A stretch of 64,000 nt of DNA from Luteimonas abyssi. GTDB lineage: Bacteria > Pseudomonadota > Gammaproteobacteria > Xanthomonadales > Xanthomonadaceae. Each line of letters starts with the position of its first letter. Position 1 is the first letter of the stretch. The notes below the pieces were generated by a model, which saw only the letters and a program-made list of their open reading frames with translations, did not search any database and had not been told where the DNA came from. The stretch is from the NCBI RefSeq assembly GCF_001482195.1, contig NZ_KQ759763.1, positions 1,089,321-1,153,320 on the forward strand. Reading direction: 5' to 3'. Of the stretch, positions 36,801-50,320 are shown piece by piece. Position numbers and translations under genes: made by a program.

Positions 36801-39800
36801 GGCCCCGTCGCTGATGGCCTGGCTGGGGCGGCCGCCGGCGCCCGAGCGCACGCGCCTGTCCACGTCGGACCGGGCCTTCCTGGGCCGGCTGGCGCGCCGG
36901 ACCTGGGCGTTCTTCGAACTGCACCTGCGCGCCGAGGAGCACTGGCTGCCGCCGGACAACCTGCAGGAGCACCCGGCCGAGGTGGTCGCGCACCGCACGT
37001 CGCCGACCAACATCGGCCTCGGCCTGCTGTCGGGCCTGGCCGCCTGGGATTTCGGTTACCTGCAGGCCGACGAACTGGCGGCGCGGACGCGGCGCACGCT
37101 CGACACGCTGGAACGGCTGGAGCGCCACCGCGGCCATTACTACAACTGGTACGACACCCGCACCCTGCGGCCGCTGCCGCCGCGCTACGTCTCCACCGTC
37201 GACAGCGGGAACCTGGCCGGGCACCTGCTGACCCTGCGCCAGGGCCTGCTGGCGCTGGGCGACGCGCCGGTGCTGACGCCGCAGTTCGCCGACGGCCTGG
37301 ACGACACCCTGGGCGTGCTGGGCGAGGAGGCGGCACGGCTGCCGGCGCCGGAGGCGGACGCGGTCGGTCGTGCCTCCGAGGCGTTCGCGCGCGCGCTGGG
37401 CGCCTGGCGCGCGCAGCCGGCGACCACCCTGGTCGATGCCGCGGACGCGCTCGACGCCCTGGCCGAGGAGGCGCAGGCGATCGTCGACGCTTGGCCGGCG
37501 GCCCCCGACGCGGCGCCGCCGCACTGGCCGCGCGTCCTGCTGGAGACCTGCCGGCAGGCGCGGCAGGGTGTCGCCGCGTTCGCGTCGCCGCAGGTGCGGG
37601 CCGGCGCAGACGGGACCTGGCCGTCGCTGCGGGCGTTGCGGGCCAGCGAGGTGCCCGAGATCCGCGCCGCCGCCCGCACGCGCCTGCTGGAGCTGGAGCG
37701 GCTGGCGCACGTGGCCGGCCAGTGTTCACTGATGGAGTACGGGTTTCTCTACGATCCGGCGCACCGTTTGCTGTCGATCGGCTACGACGTCGACGAACGC
37801 CGGCTGGATGCCGCCTTCTACGACCTGCTGGCGTCGGAGGCGCGGCTGGGCGTGTTCGTGGCGATCGCGCAGGGCCAACTGCCGCAGGAGAGCTGGTTCG
37901 CGCTCGGCCGCCTGCTCACCGAGGTCGACGGCGAGGCCACGCTGCTGTCGTGGAGCGGCTCGATGTTCGAGTACCTGATGCCGCAGCTGGTGATGCCGAG
38001 CTATCCCGACACCCTGCTCGACCAGACCGCCCGGCGTGCGGTGGCCGCGCAGATCCACTACGGCCGCCAGCGCGAGGTGCCCTGGGGGGTGTCCGAGTCC
38101 GGCTACAACGCGGTCGACGCGCAGATGAACTACCAGTACCGCGCGTTCGGCGTGCCGGGGTTGGGCCTCAAGCGCGGGCTGGCCGAAGACCTGGTGATCG
38201 CGCCGTACGCCGTGATGATGGCGACGATGGTCGCGCCGGACGCCGCGACCGCCAACCTGCGGCGCATGGCCGGGCTCGGTTTCCACGGCCGCTTCGGCAT
38301 GTACGAGGCGGTGGACTACACCCGTGCCCGCGTGCCGCGCGGTCAGGACCATGCGCTGATCCGCTCCTACATGGCGCACCACCAGGGTATGGGCTTCCTC
38401 GCCCTGGACGCGCTGCTGCGCGACCAGCCGATGCAGCGTCGGTTCGTCGCCGATCCCGAATTCCAGGCGACCCTGCTGTTGCTGCAGGAGCGTATCCCGC
38501 GCACCGGCGTGTTCCATCCGCATGAAGCCGAGGTGGCCGGCGTGCAGGCGGTGCAGAACGTACAGGAGACCCGCCTGCGCGTGGTCCGCGACCCGGACCA
38601 CGCGCGCCCGGAGGTGCAGTTGCTGTCCAACGGCCGCCTGCACGGCATGCTGAGCAGCGCCGGCGGCGGTTGGCTCAAGCGCGGCGACACCGCGCTGTCG
38701 CGCTGGCGCGAGGACGGCACCCGGGATGCGTGGGGGCAGTGGTGCTACCTGCGCGACGTCGACGACGGCGCCGTGTGGTCGGCCACGCACCAGCCCACCT
38801 GCGCGCGGGTGGACCGCCACGAGGCGATCTTTTCCGACGCCAAGGTGGAATACCGCTGCCGGCGCGACGGCTACGACAGTCACCTGGAGATCGCGATCTC
38901 GCCCGAGGACGACATCGAGCTGCGCCGCCTGCGCATCGGCAACCGCGGGCGGCGCCGGCGTACGGTGGAGATCACCACCTATGCGGAGGTGGTGCTGGCG
39001 CCGTCGGCCGCGGACGAGGCGCACCCGGCGTTCGGCAACCTGTTCGTGCAGAGCGAGATCGTGCGCGAGAAGCAGGCCCTGCTGTGCACCCGGCGCCCGC
39101 GTGCGCACGACGAGGCGGCACCGTGGCTGCTGCATCTGGTGGCCGTGCACGGTGCCGACGTGGCCACGATCTCGTACGAAACCGACCGCGCGCGCTTCAT
39201 CGGCCGGGGCCGCACGCCGCGCCTGCCGCAGGCGCTGGTGGACGACGGGCCGCTGTCGGACACGGCGGGGTCCGTGCTCGACCCGATCGTGGCGATCCGC
39301 ATCCGGATCGCGCTGGAGCCCGACCAGGCGGCGGTGATCGACATCGTGACCGGCGCCGCCGACGCGCGCGAGACCTGCATCGGCCTGATCGACAAGTACC
39401 GCGACCGGCATCTGGCCGATCGCGTGTTCGATTTGTCGTGGACGCACAGTCAGGTGGTCCGGCGCCAGATCAACGCCAGCCAGGCCGATGCCCACCTGTA
39501 CGAGCGCATGGCCGGGTTGGTGGTGTACGCGCATCCGCTGCTGCGCGCCGAGCCCGCGGTGCTGCGGCAGAACCGGCGCGGGCAACCGTCGCTGTGGGGG
39601 CAGGCGATCTCCGGCGACCTGCCGATCGTCGTGTTGCAGGTGTTCGACACCGAGTCCCTCGATCTGGTGCGGCAGATGGTGCGCGCGCACGGCTACTGGC
39701 GCTCGAAGGGGCTGCAGACCGACCTGGTGATCTGGAACGAGGGACAGACGGGCTACCGCCAGCACCTGCAGGAGCAGATCCTCGGCATGCTCTCGCGCGA

Positions 39801-42579
39801 TTCCGATTCCAGCCTCCTGGACCGGCCGGGCGGCATCTTCGTGCGTCCGGCCCAGCAGTTGTCGCAGGAAGAGCGGGTGCTGCTGCAGACGGTCGCGCGG
39901 GTGATCGTCAGCGACCGCGCGGGCAGCCTGCAGGACCAGCTCGGGCGCCAGGTCGCGGCGGAGCGGGACCCGCCGCCGCTGTTCGACGGCGAGACCCGCG
40001 TGCCGGCGGCAGCGTCCGATGCCGTGCCGGCGACGACGGCCGCGACGGCAGGCGCGGAGCCGGGGCTCCCGCCCGCGCTGCCGGCTGCGGACGGCGACGA
40101 CCCCTGGCCCTTCGATGCCGCGCCGCAGACGCTGGCATTCGACAACGGCACCGGCGGCTTCTCCGCGGACGGTCGCGAGTACGTGATCCTGTCGCGCGAG
40201 GGTGCACCGACGCCCGCACCGTGGTGCAACGTGATCGCCAACCCGGTGATCGGCACCGTGGTCAGCGAATCGGCCGCCGGCTACACCTGGTCCGAGAACG
40301 CGCATGCGTTCCGGCTCACCCCGTGGCACAACGACCCGGTGTCGGACCTCAGCGGCGAGGCCTACTACCTGCGCGACGAGGAGACGGGCCGGGTCTGGTC
40401 GCCGATGCCGCTGCCCTGCCGCGGCGTCGGCGCGTACCGCACGCGGCACGGCTTCGGCTACAGCGTCTACGAGCACGTCGAGGACGGGATCGCCAGCGAA
40501 CTGTGGCTGTATGTCGGCCCGGAGGACGCGGTGAAGTTCGCGGTCCTGCGGCTGCACAACCTGTCCGGCCGCGCGCGCCGGCTGACGGCCACCGGCTACG
40601 TCGAGTGGGTGCTGGCCGACGTGCGCACGCGATCGCACATGCACCTGGTGAGCGAGATCGATCTGGGCAGCGACGTGCTGACCGTGCGCAACCCGTACAA
40701 CGTCGAGTTCGAGGGCCGCTGCGCGTTCTTCGATGCCGACGCCGAGCCCGATGCCGACGACGGCAGCGCCCGCCGCGGCTTCACCGCCGACCGGATGGAG
40801 TTCATCGGCCGCAACGGCAGCCTGGCCGCACCGGCGGCGCTGGCGCGCGCGGGGCTGTCGGGCCGCACCGGCCCGGGCCTTGATCCCTGCGCCGCGCTGC
40901 AGGTGCCGGTGACGCTGGCGCCGGGGCAGGTGTTCGAGACCACGTTCCGGCTCGGCGTCGCCGCCGACCGTGAGGCGGCCATCGCGATGGCGCTGCGGCT
41001 GCGCGGGAGCGGGCCGGCGCACGACGCACTCGATGCGGTGCGCCTGCACTGGCTCGGCCTGCTGGGCACGGTGCGGGTGTCCACCCCCGACCCGGCGCTG
41101 GACCTGCTGGCCAACGGCTGGCTGATGTACCAGGTGCTGTCGAGCCGCTGTTTCGGTCGCAGCGGCTACTACCAGTCCGGCGGCGCGTTCGGTTTCCGCG
41201 ACCAACTGCAGGACACCATGGCCAGCATCCATGCACTGCCGCAGCTCAGCCGCGAGCATCTCCTGCGCAGCGCCGCGCGGCAGTTCCCGCAGGGCGACGT
41301 GATGCACTGGTGGCACCCGCCGGGCGGCCGCGGGGTGCGTACCCGTTGTTCCGACGACTACCTGTGGCTGCCGCAGGCGGTGTGCCGGTACGTCGAGGTG
41401 ACCGGCGACGACGGCGTGCTCGGCGAGGTCGCGGCGTTCGTGGAGGGGCGCGCGGTCGCGCCGGACGAGGAGTCCTATTACGACCTGCCGGTGGTCTCCG
41501 GCCTGCAGCTCACGCTCTACGAGCACTGCACCCTGGCGCTGCGGCGCGGCGCGTCGCTGCTGGGCGTGCACGGCTTGCCGCTGATCGGCACCGGCGACTG
41601 GAATGACGGCATGAACCGGGTGGGTGAGCAGGGGCGGGGCGAGAGCGTCTGGCTGGCGTTCTTCCTGCACGACGCGCTGATGCGATTCGAGCCGGTGGCG
41701 CGGCGTCGCGACGATGCGGTGTTCGCCCGCTGGTGTCTGGAGCAGGCGCAGGCGCTGCGCTCGAACCTGGACGCGCACGCCTGGGACGGCGCGTGGTACC
41801 GGCGGGCGTGGTTCGACGACGGCACGCCGCTGGGATCGCATGAGGCCGACGAGTGCCGCATCGATTCGATCTCGCAGAGCTGGGCGGTGCTGTCGGGGGC
41901 CGGCGAACCCGCGCGCGCGCGTCAGGCGATGGCGGCGCTGGACGCGCACCTGGTGCGCGAGGAGGCCGGCCTGATCCAGCTGCTCGACCCGCCGTTCGAC
42001 CGCATCGGTCAGGGCCCCGGCCACAACGACCCCGGCTACATCGGCGGCTACGTGCCGGGCGTGCGCGAGAACGGCGGCCAGTACACTCACGCCGCGGTCT
42101 GGGCGGTGATGGCGTTCGCCCGCCTGGGCGACGTGGATCGGGCCTGGGCGCTGGCCGGCATGATCAACCCGATCCGGCACGGCGCAACCCCCGAGGCGGT
42201 CGCCCGCTACCGGGTGGAGCCCTACGTCATGGCCGCCGACGTCTACGCGGTGGCGCCGCACGTCGGTCGCGGCGGCTGGACCTGGTACACCGGCTCGGCA
42301 GGCTGGATGTACCGGCTGCTGGTGGAGTCGCTGCTGGGGCTGGACCGGCGTGGCGACGTCATGCACCTGGCGCCGTGCGTGCCCGCGGACTGGGACCGGT
42401 ACCGTCTGCAGTACCGGTTCGGCGCGACCGTGTATCGGATCGAGGTCGAGCAGATCGCGACCGGCGCGCGGTCCCGGCTCAGCCTGGACGGCGTGCCGTG
42501 CGAGGGGCTCGACTTCCCGCTGGTCGATGACGGCGTGCTGCACGACGTCGCGCTGGCCTGGCCGCGGGCGGCGCGATGA
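33820..42579 (+). CDS. ndvB: Cyclic beta-1,2-glucan synthase (GT84-GH94)
   Basis: A very large, 2919-residue inner-membrane enzyme of the NdvB/ChvB type, which makes periplasmic cyclic beta-1,2-glucan from UDP-glucose. A GT84 glycosyltransferase occupies about residues 490-800, with LVVVPTLAGS, VITLDTDTLLP and ILSHDLLEGC. Hydrophobic blocks surround it (about 425-480, 835-875, 955-1005). A glycoamylase-like domain follows (about 1060-1540), with SWSGSMFEYLMP, QMNYQYRAFGVPGLGLKRGL and MAHHQGMGF. Two GH94-type beta-sandwich units and the C-terminal GH94 phosphorylase domain come next, with TGDWNDGMNRVG and catalytic Asp about residue 2596. The start codon lacks a clear Shine-Dalgarno. Confidence 0.93.
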   Translation: MPASWRPFARWFRLRRRLWRWGRSATQKPLAREAPLRAQLFGADQMEAHGRLLAAQHRLQDGPAPELLLARLRENAGVLEDATTLLTTLVHDGLRITPAGEWLLDNYYLIEEQIRLARRHLPRGYSRELPSLAQGPSAGLPRVYDIAMEAVAHGDGRVDAETLTRLVAAYQGERPLKLGELWAIPIMLRLAVLENLRRISARIMRDAADHRLATDWGQALEAAVQAPGDMVMVLADMVRARPPVTSAFVAELMRRLQGRGAALAMPLGWIEQWVAQGGRNVEALVHGEGQKQAADQVSIRNSIGSLRFLTTMDWREFVETMSLVEQTLRQDPDGTYARMDFATRDHYRHVVERIARQSGAAEHDVARFALQAARDHAGGDDGSAHVGYYLIDDGFERLRADVAALGDGVRRVPRSLRRVPLPAYLVPIGLVTAGFAILLLTDSGARWREWGTIAALSVLATIVFSEMAIALVNWAATLLVPPRPLPRLDFSRGIASDARTLVVVPTLAGSRAAVDALVEGLEVRFLANRGPHLHFGLLIDPPDADQASLPGDAEVLAHAEQRIRGLNARYAPEHQEAGGDLFFLFQRGREWNPREGAWMARERKRGKLAALNRLLREGDAGGFVSVVGNTRVLGNVRYVITLDTDTLLPRDAARELAGTMAHPLNRPRVDPRLQRVARGYGILQPGVGATMSGRRRSRFARLFGSESGIDPYTRTVSDVYQDLFGEGSFIGKGIYDVAAFEEVLAGRLPDNRILSHDLLEGCYARAGVVSDVRLYEDHPTRYAADMTRRLRWVRGDWQLLPWLLPWVPRGDGRRAPNPLSWLSRGKLLDNLRRSLVPAAALALLLTGWALLPQPLAWTLWLACLWLLPVLLPGVHDAVVRPADMAPEPHLLQVGAGVGRALLRALVSIACLPYEAAANLGAIGRTLWRMAISRRRLLQWRASHEVERALAGRGATESWTMLPAALFSVAVGIALWRFNPAALPVALPWLLLWLAAPSLMAWLGRPPAPERTRLSTSDRAFLGRLARRTWAFFELHLRAEEHWLPPDNLQEHPAEVVAHRTSPTNIGLGLLSGLAAWDFGYLQADELAARTRRTLDTLERLERHRGHYYNWYDTRTLRPLPPRYVSTVDSGNLAGHLLTLRQGLLALGDAPVLTPQFADGLDDTLGVLGEEAARLPAPEADAVGRASEAFARALGAWRAQPATTLVDAADALDALAEEAQAIVDAWPAAPDAAPPHWPRVLLETCRQARQGVAAFASPQVRAGADGTWPSLRALRASEVPEIRAAARTRLLELERLAHVAGQCSLMEYGFLYDPAHRLLSIGYDVDERRLDAAFYDLLASEARLGVFVAIAQGQLPQESWFALGRLLTEVDGEATLLSWSGSMFEYLMPQLVMPSYPDTLLDQTARRAVAAQIHYGRQREVPWGVSESGYNAVDAQMNYQYRAFGVPGLGLKRGLAEDLVIAPYAVMMATMVAPDAATANLRRMAGLGFHGRFGMYEAVDYTRARVPRGQDHALIRSYMAHHQGMGFLALDALLRDQPMQRRFVADPEFQATLLLLQERIPRTGVFHPHEAEVAGVQAVQNVQETRLRVVRDPDHARPEVQLLSNGRLHGMLSSAGGGWLKRGDTALSRWREDGTRDAWGQWCYLRDVDDGAVWSATHQPTCARVDRHEAIFSDAKVEYRCRRDGYDSHLEIAISPEDDIELRRLRIGNRGRRRRTVEITTYAEVVLAPSAADEAHPAFGNLFVQSEIVREKQALLCTRRPRAHDEAAPWLLHLVAVHGADVATISYETDRARFIGRGRTPRLPQALVDDGPLSDTAGSVLDPIVAIRIRIALEPDQAAVIDIVTGAADARETCIGLIDKYRDRHLADRVFDLSWTHSQVVRRQINASQADAHLYERMAGLVVYAHPLLRAEPAVLRQNRRGQPSLWGQAISGDLPIVVLQVFDTESLDLVRQMVRAHGYWRSKGLQTDLVIWNEGQTGYRQHLQEQILGMLSRDSDSSLLDRPGGIFVRPAQQLSQEERVLLQTVARVIVSDRAGSLQDQLGRQVAAERDPPPLFDGETRVPAAASDAVPATTAATAGAEPGLPPALPAADGDDPWPFDAAPQTLAFDNGTGGFSADGREYVILSREGAPTPAPWCNVIANPVIGTVVSESAAGYTWSENAHAFRLTPWHNDPVSDLSGEAYYLRDEETGRVWSPMPLPCRGVGAYRTRHGFGYSVYEHVEDGIASELWLYVGPEDAVKFAVLRLHNLSGRARRLTATGYVEWVLADVRTRSHMHLVSEIDLGSDVLTVRNPYNVEFEGRCAFFDADAEPDADDGSARRGFTADRMEFIGRNGSLAAPAALARAGLSGRTGPGLDPCAALQVPVTLAPGQVFETTFRLGVAADREAAIAMALRLRGSGPAHDALDAVRLHWLGLLGTVRVSTPDPALDLLANGWLMYQVLSSRCFGRSGYYQSGGAFGFRDQLQDTMASIHALPQLSREHLLRSAARQFPQGDVMHWWHPPGGRGVRTRCSDDYLWLPQAVCRYVEVTGDDGVLGEVAAFVEGRAVAPDEESYYDLPVVSGLQLTLYEHCTLALRRGASLLGVHGLPLIGTGDWNDGMNRVGEQGRGESVWLAFFLHDALMRFEPVARRRDDAVFARWCLEQAQALRSNLDAHAWDGAWYRRAWFDDGTPLGSHEADECRIDSISQSWAVLSGAGEPARARQAMAALDAHLVREEAGLIQLLDPPFDRIGQGPGHNDPGYIGGYVPGVRENGGQYTHAAVWAVMAFARLGDVDRAWALAGMINPIRHGATPEAVARYRVEPYVMAADVYAVAPHVGRGGWTWYTGSAGWMYRLLVESLLGLDRRGDVMHLAPCVPADWDRYRLQYRFGATVYRIEVEQIATGARSRLSLDGVPCEGLDFPLVDDGVLHDVALAWPRAAR

Positions 42580-42833
42580 CGCCGCCCGACCCGCACGCGC
42601 TCGACCGCGACGCGCTCGACGAGGCGCTGGACCGGCTCGCGGCGATGCTGCCCGCCTGGTGCAGCCATCTGCGGCACCAGGCGCAGTTCCGGCCGCAGTT
42701 CGATGCGCTCGCCGCGCGCATCCTCGCCCGGACCCGCCCCGGCGACCGTGCGTACGCGCTGGCCCGGATCGACGCGATGCTGGCCGCGGAGAGCGCGGCG
42801 GACTCGGATGCAGGGCCGCATCGCGGCGACTGA
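42576..42833 (+). CDS. Small unrecognised protein coupled to ndvB
   Basis: An 85-residue soluble, mostly helical protein that I do not recognise (HALDRDALDEALDRLAAMLPAWCSHLRHQAQF...). Its ATG overlaps the ndvB stop (ATGA), which argues for real translation. Composition is Ala/Arg/Asp-rich like its neighbours. It has no signal peptide or membrane helix. It may be an accessory to glucan synthesis, but nothing in the sequence shows that. Confidence 0.6.
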   Translation: MTPPDPHALDRDALDEALDRLAAMLPAWCSHLRHQAQFRPQFDALAARILARTRPGDRAYALARIDAMLAAESAADSDAGPHRGD

Positions 42834-42909
42834 GCGATGTGGGCACCGGGTGGCGATGCTCGCGGCGGTCGACCGGCGGACGTGAGTCTCCGGCCGGTCG
42901 ACCGGACGA

Positions 42910-42938
42910 TGCCCGCGGCGCATGCACGTCCGCGGGCA
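42910..42938. terminator. Hairpin terminator downstream of katE
   Basis: A perfect 9-bp stem TGCCCGCGG/CCGCGGGCA with an 11-base loop, starting 9 bases past the katE stop on the minus strand. It also lies after the small ORF on the plus strand, so it may act in both directions. Confidence 0.6.
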
Positions 42939-42946
42939 GGGTCGGG

Positions 42947-45058
<2,112 letters not shown>

Positions 45059-45308
45059 GGATCGGCGTCTCCTGGGGAAAGGACGGGGTGAGCGAGGGGA
45101 AGACCGGATCGACGCCCGGGTGGGCCGCGGTCTCCAGGCATCCTGCGCACCGCCTCATCAAGGCGCCGTGTGTTTTCGCGGATCCGCAGACGCGCACGGC
45201 CCCACTGCGCATTCAGACCGCCGTTCTGTGCCGGCGTCCGCATTCACTTCCGTCTCACGGGATCCTGCACAGGCTGCGCCATCGCAGGCGCGGTGCACGG
45301 GAGTGCGC

Positions 45309-46517
45309 ATGGATCTCAAGAGCGGATATCCGTTCTGGTCGGTCAAGAACGGGCTGATGTACGCCTTCCCCCGGCTCGAGGCCGACCTGCGCTGCGACGT
45401 CGCGGTGATCGGGGGCGGCATCACCGGCGCGCTGATCGCCGACGAGTTGGCGCGTCACGGGCACGATGTCGCGGTGGTCGAGCAGCGCGACATCGGCTGG
45501 GGCAGCACGTCGGCCTCCACCGCGCTGCTGCAGTACGAGATCGACACTCATCTGCTGGATCTGGCGCTGCGCTTCGGCGAGGACGCCGCCGTGCTCGCGT
45601 ACCGCGCCTGCGCCGAGGCCATTCCGATGCTGCGCTCGGTCGCCGCGGACCTGCGCGATGTGGCCTTCGAACCGCGCGACAGCCTGTACTACGCCAGCCA
45701 TCGCTGGCATCGCGGCACGCTGGAGGACGAGGCGCGCCTGCGCGCGCGGCACGGGTTCGAGGTCGAATGGCTCGATCGCGATGCGCTGCAGACGCGGTAC
45801 GGGTTCGAGGCGCCGGGCGCGATCCTGAGCGCCTGCGCGGCGGTGGTGGACCCGTACCGGATGGCGTCGCGCCTGTTCCATCGCCTCCTGGCCGGCGGTA
45901 CCGGCGTCTACGACCGCACCCGCATCGTCGACCTGTCGCCGGGAGCGCGGCAGGTGACGCTGCGCACCGAGGGCGGTCAGCGCATCGTCGCCAGGCATGT
46001 CGTCGTCGCCGCAGGCTACGCCAGCCAGCACTGGCTGTCCGCGCGCGTGGCGAGCAACCGCAGCAGCTACGCGATGATCACCGACCCCATCGACGACGCG
46101 CATCTGGGCGTGCTGGCCCACACCCTGGTCTGGGAATCGGCCCGTCCGTATCTCTACATGCGCACGACCGACGACGGCCGCCTGCTGGTCGGCGGCGAGG
46201 ACGACGCCGTGGACGTGCCCGCGCGCCGCGACGCACGGGTGCAGAAGAAAGCGGCACGCCTGCGACGCAAGGTCAAGGCGTTGTTCCCGAGGCTGGCGAT
46301 CAATCCCGCGTTCTCGTGGGCCGGCACTTTCGCCGAGACCGACGACGGGCTGCCGTTCTTCGGCGCCCACCCGCAGCAGGGGCCGCGCGTGCACTTCGCG
46401 ATGGCCTACGGCGGCAACGGCATCACCTACTCGATGCTCGGGGCCGGACTGTTGCGCGCGGCGATCGAGCGGCGCCGGCATCCGCTCGCGTCCCTGTTCG
46501 CGTTCTCGCGGGTCTAG
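45309..46517 (+). CDS. FAD-dependent oxidoreductase (DAO family)
   Basis: A 402-residue flavoprotein of the D-amino acid oxidase/glycine oxidase superfamily. The dinucleotide-binding motif is CDVAVIGGGITGALIADELARHGHDVAVVEQRD, followed by GWGSTSASTALLQYEID. The C-terminal FAD-contacting part is FAETDDGLPFFGAHPQQGP...MAYGGNGITYSML. The substrate is unknown; reactions of this family release hydrogen peroxide, which would suit the divergent katE gene, but that link is inference. The ATG at 45309 lies 250 bp from the katE start, leaving room for two promoters. Confidence 0.85.
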   Translation: MDLKSGYPFWSVKNGLMYAFPRLEADLRCDVAVIGGGITGALIADELARHGHDVAVVEQRDIGWGSTSASTALLQYEIDTHLLDLALRFGEDAAVLAYRACAEAIPMLRSVAADLRDVAFEPRDSLYYASHRWHRGTLEDEARLRARHGFEVEWLDRDALQTRYGFEAPGAILSACAAVVDPYRMASRLFHRLLAGGTGVYDRTRIVDLSPGARQVTLRTEGGQRIVARHVVVAAGYASQHWLSARVASNRSSYAMITDPIDDAHLGVLAHTLVWESARPYLYMRTTDDGRLLVGGEDDAVDVPARRDARVQKKAARLRRKVKALFPRLAINPAFSWAGTFAETDDGLPFFGAHPQQGPRVHFAMAYGGNGITYSMLGAGLLRAAIERRRHPLASLFAFSRV

Positions 46518-46672
46518 CGCGCCGGCGGCCGGTGCGGGCGCCGACGTGCCGCACCGGCCGCGTCGATCGATGCCGCTCGCCCGGTGACGAGGCGTTCGCG
46601 CGCAGTCCGGGCGGGTGGCCGTGGCGGCCTTGTCAAGCCGGTGGCGATCGTTTCGCCATTCGCACCGCGCAG

Positions 46673-46706
46673 TTATCCACGCAGCCTGTGGACAAACTTG
46701 TGGAAG
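46673..46706. promoter_or_regulatory. Paired DnaA-box-like sequences
   Basis: TTATCCACG at 46673-46681 and TGTGGACAA at 46687-46695 each match the 9-base DnaA box TTATCCACA at eight positions, in opposite orientations and five bases apart. A weaker cttgtggaa follows at 46698-46706. No dnaA, dnaN or other origin gene is nearby, so this is a candidate DnaA-binding site rather than an origin. Confidence 0.4.
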
Positions 46707-46786
46707 CGGGCGGGAGACGGGTGCGGAAACGGCGTCGCACGGGCGTTCCCGGCGATGTGGCGATTTCATGACCATGCCCCGCAACG

Positions 46787-46814
46787 ACGAACCGCCCCGG
46801 GTGGGGCGGTTCGT
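46787..46814. terminator. Strong hairpin terminator of gcvP
   Basis: A perfect 12-bp stem ACGAACCGCCCC/GGGGCGGTTCGT with a 4-base loop, 22 bases beyond the gcvP stop. It may also stop readthrough from the oxidoreductase gene on the other strand. Confidence 0.75.
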
Positions 46815-46836
46815 GACGATGCGCGGCAGTTGACGG

Positions 46837-49767
<2,931 letters not shown>

Positions 49768-49879
49768 GGCGGCTTTCCGGCAGGACGGGCGGAGGGACAC
49801 CGACGGCATCCCCGTGCCGGGGCGGCGCGAACGCCGGCCTCCCGCAGACGGGAACGACGCGCCGGTGACCGGCGGTCGG

Positions 49880-50076
49880 TGCGCCCCTCTGTCCTTTTGC
49901 CTGAGAGTTTGGAGGCGCGTGCCGCTGCGTCTCGTGCCCCTTCGGCGCCGGATCGAACCGGTCTCTCCAGAGTTGTGCCGACGATGGTTCGGGGAGCCTG
50001 AGCGATTGCGGGCGGTTGCGCCTTCGGCAGCGGCCGGCCCCTGAGGGGCGGACGCTTCTCCCACCGACGGTTTCGC
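49880..50076 (-). ncRNA. Tandem glycine riboswitch
   Basis: Read on the minus strand, two glycine aptamers lie in series upstream of gcvP. The second has CTCTGGAGAGACC, then GCGCCGAAGGGGCA and the hallmark CTCTCAGGCAAAAGGACAG (49889-49907). The first begins GGGAGAAGCGTC (about 50051-50062), followed by GCTGCCGAAGGCGCAACC and a degenerate CGCTCAGGCTCCCCGAACC. The gap from the second aptamer to the gcvP ATG is about 110 bases and holds the expression platform. In this class glycine binding usually turns the cleavage-system gene on. Confidence 0.92.
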
Positions 50077-50081
50077 CGCGA

Positions 50082-50087
50082 AGTATA
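50082..50087 (-). promoter_or_regulatory. -10 element of the gcvP riboswitch promoter
   Basis: On the minus strand the sequence TATACT lies just upstream of the first glycine aptamer, placing the transcription start at about 50075. The -35 area (about 50105-50110) reads GATGGC, a poor match, so the promoter may be activated or weak. Confidence 0.55.
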
Positions 50088-50320
50088 ACCCCGCCGATGA
50101 TCTCGCCATCCCGCTCCCGTCCGCCCGCGCCCGCCGCGGATGGCGTCACCCGCGTGCCTGCCGCATCCCGTCGTGCGTGTGGGCGCCGCGGCCGAAACGG
50201 GCTGGCCGCGCGTGGCCGGCGTCGACTAAGCTGCGGCCCCCGAAGCCAGCCAGCGCCGCGCACGCCAGCCGATGGGTTCCATCCGGGCCATCGCCGCCCG
50301 CCCACCGGAGCGCAGCCGTC

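Larger units (their letters stand above)
46518..46836. other. Intergenic region between convergent genes
   Basis: About 320 bases with no credible gene. It holds two facing DnaA-box-like sequences at 46673-46695 and a strong terminator at 46787-46814. The rest is undistinguished GC-rich sequence. Confidence 0.6.

Noticed and set aside
33757-37710. A 1317-codon open frame on the minus strand antisense to ndvB
   Set aside because: Composition is Arg/Gln/Ala/His-rich with no domain, and it mirrors the third-codon GC bias of the real gene. Another 1777-codon frame (37726-43059) behaves the same way.
42834-42946. Possible mobile-element remnant around the ggtcgacc palindromes
   Set aside because: Only short GC-rich palindromes of the kind expected by chance; the longer one is better explained as the katE terminator.
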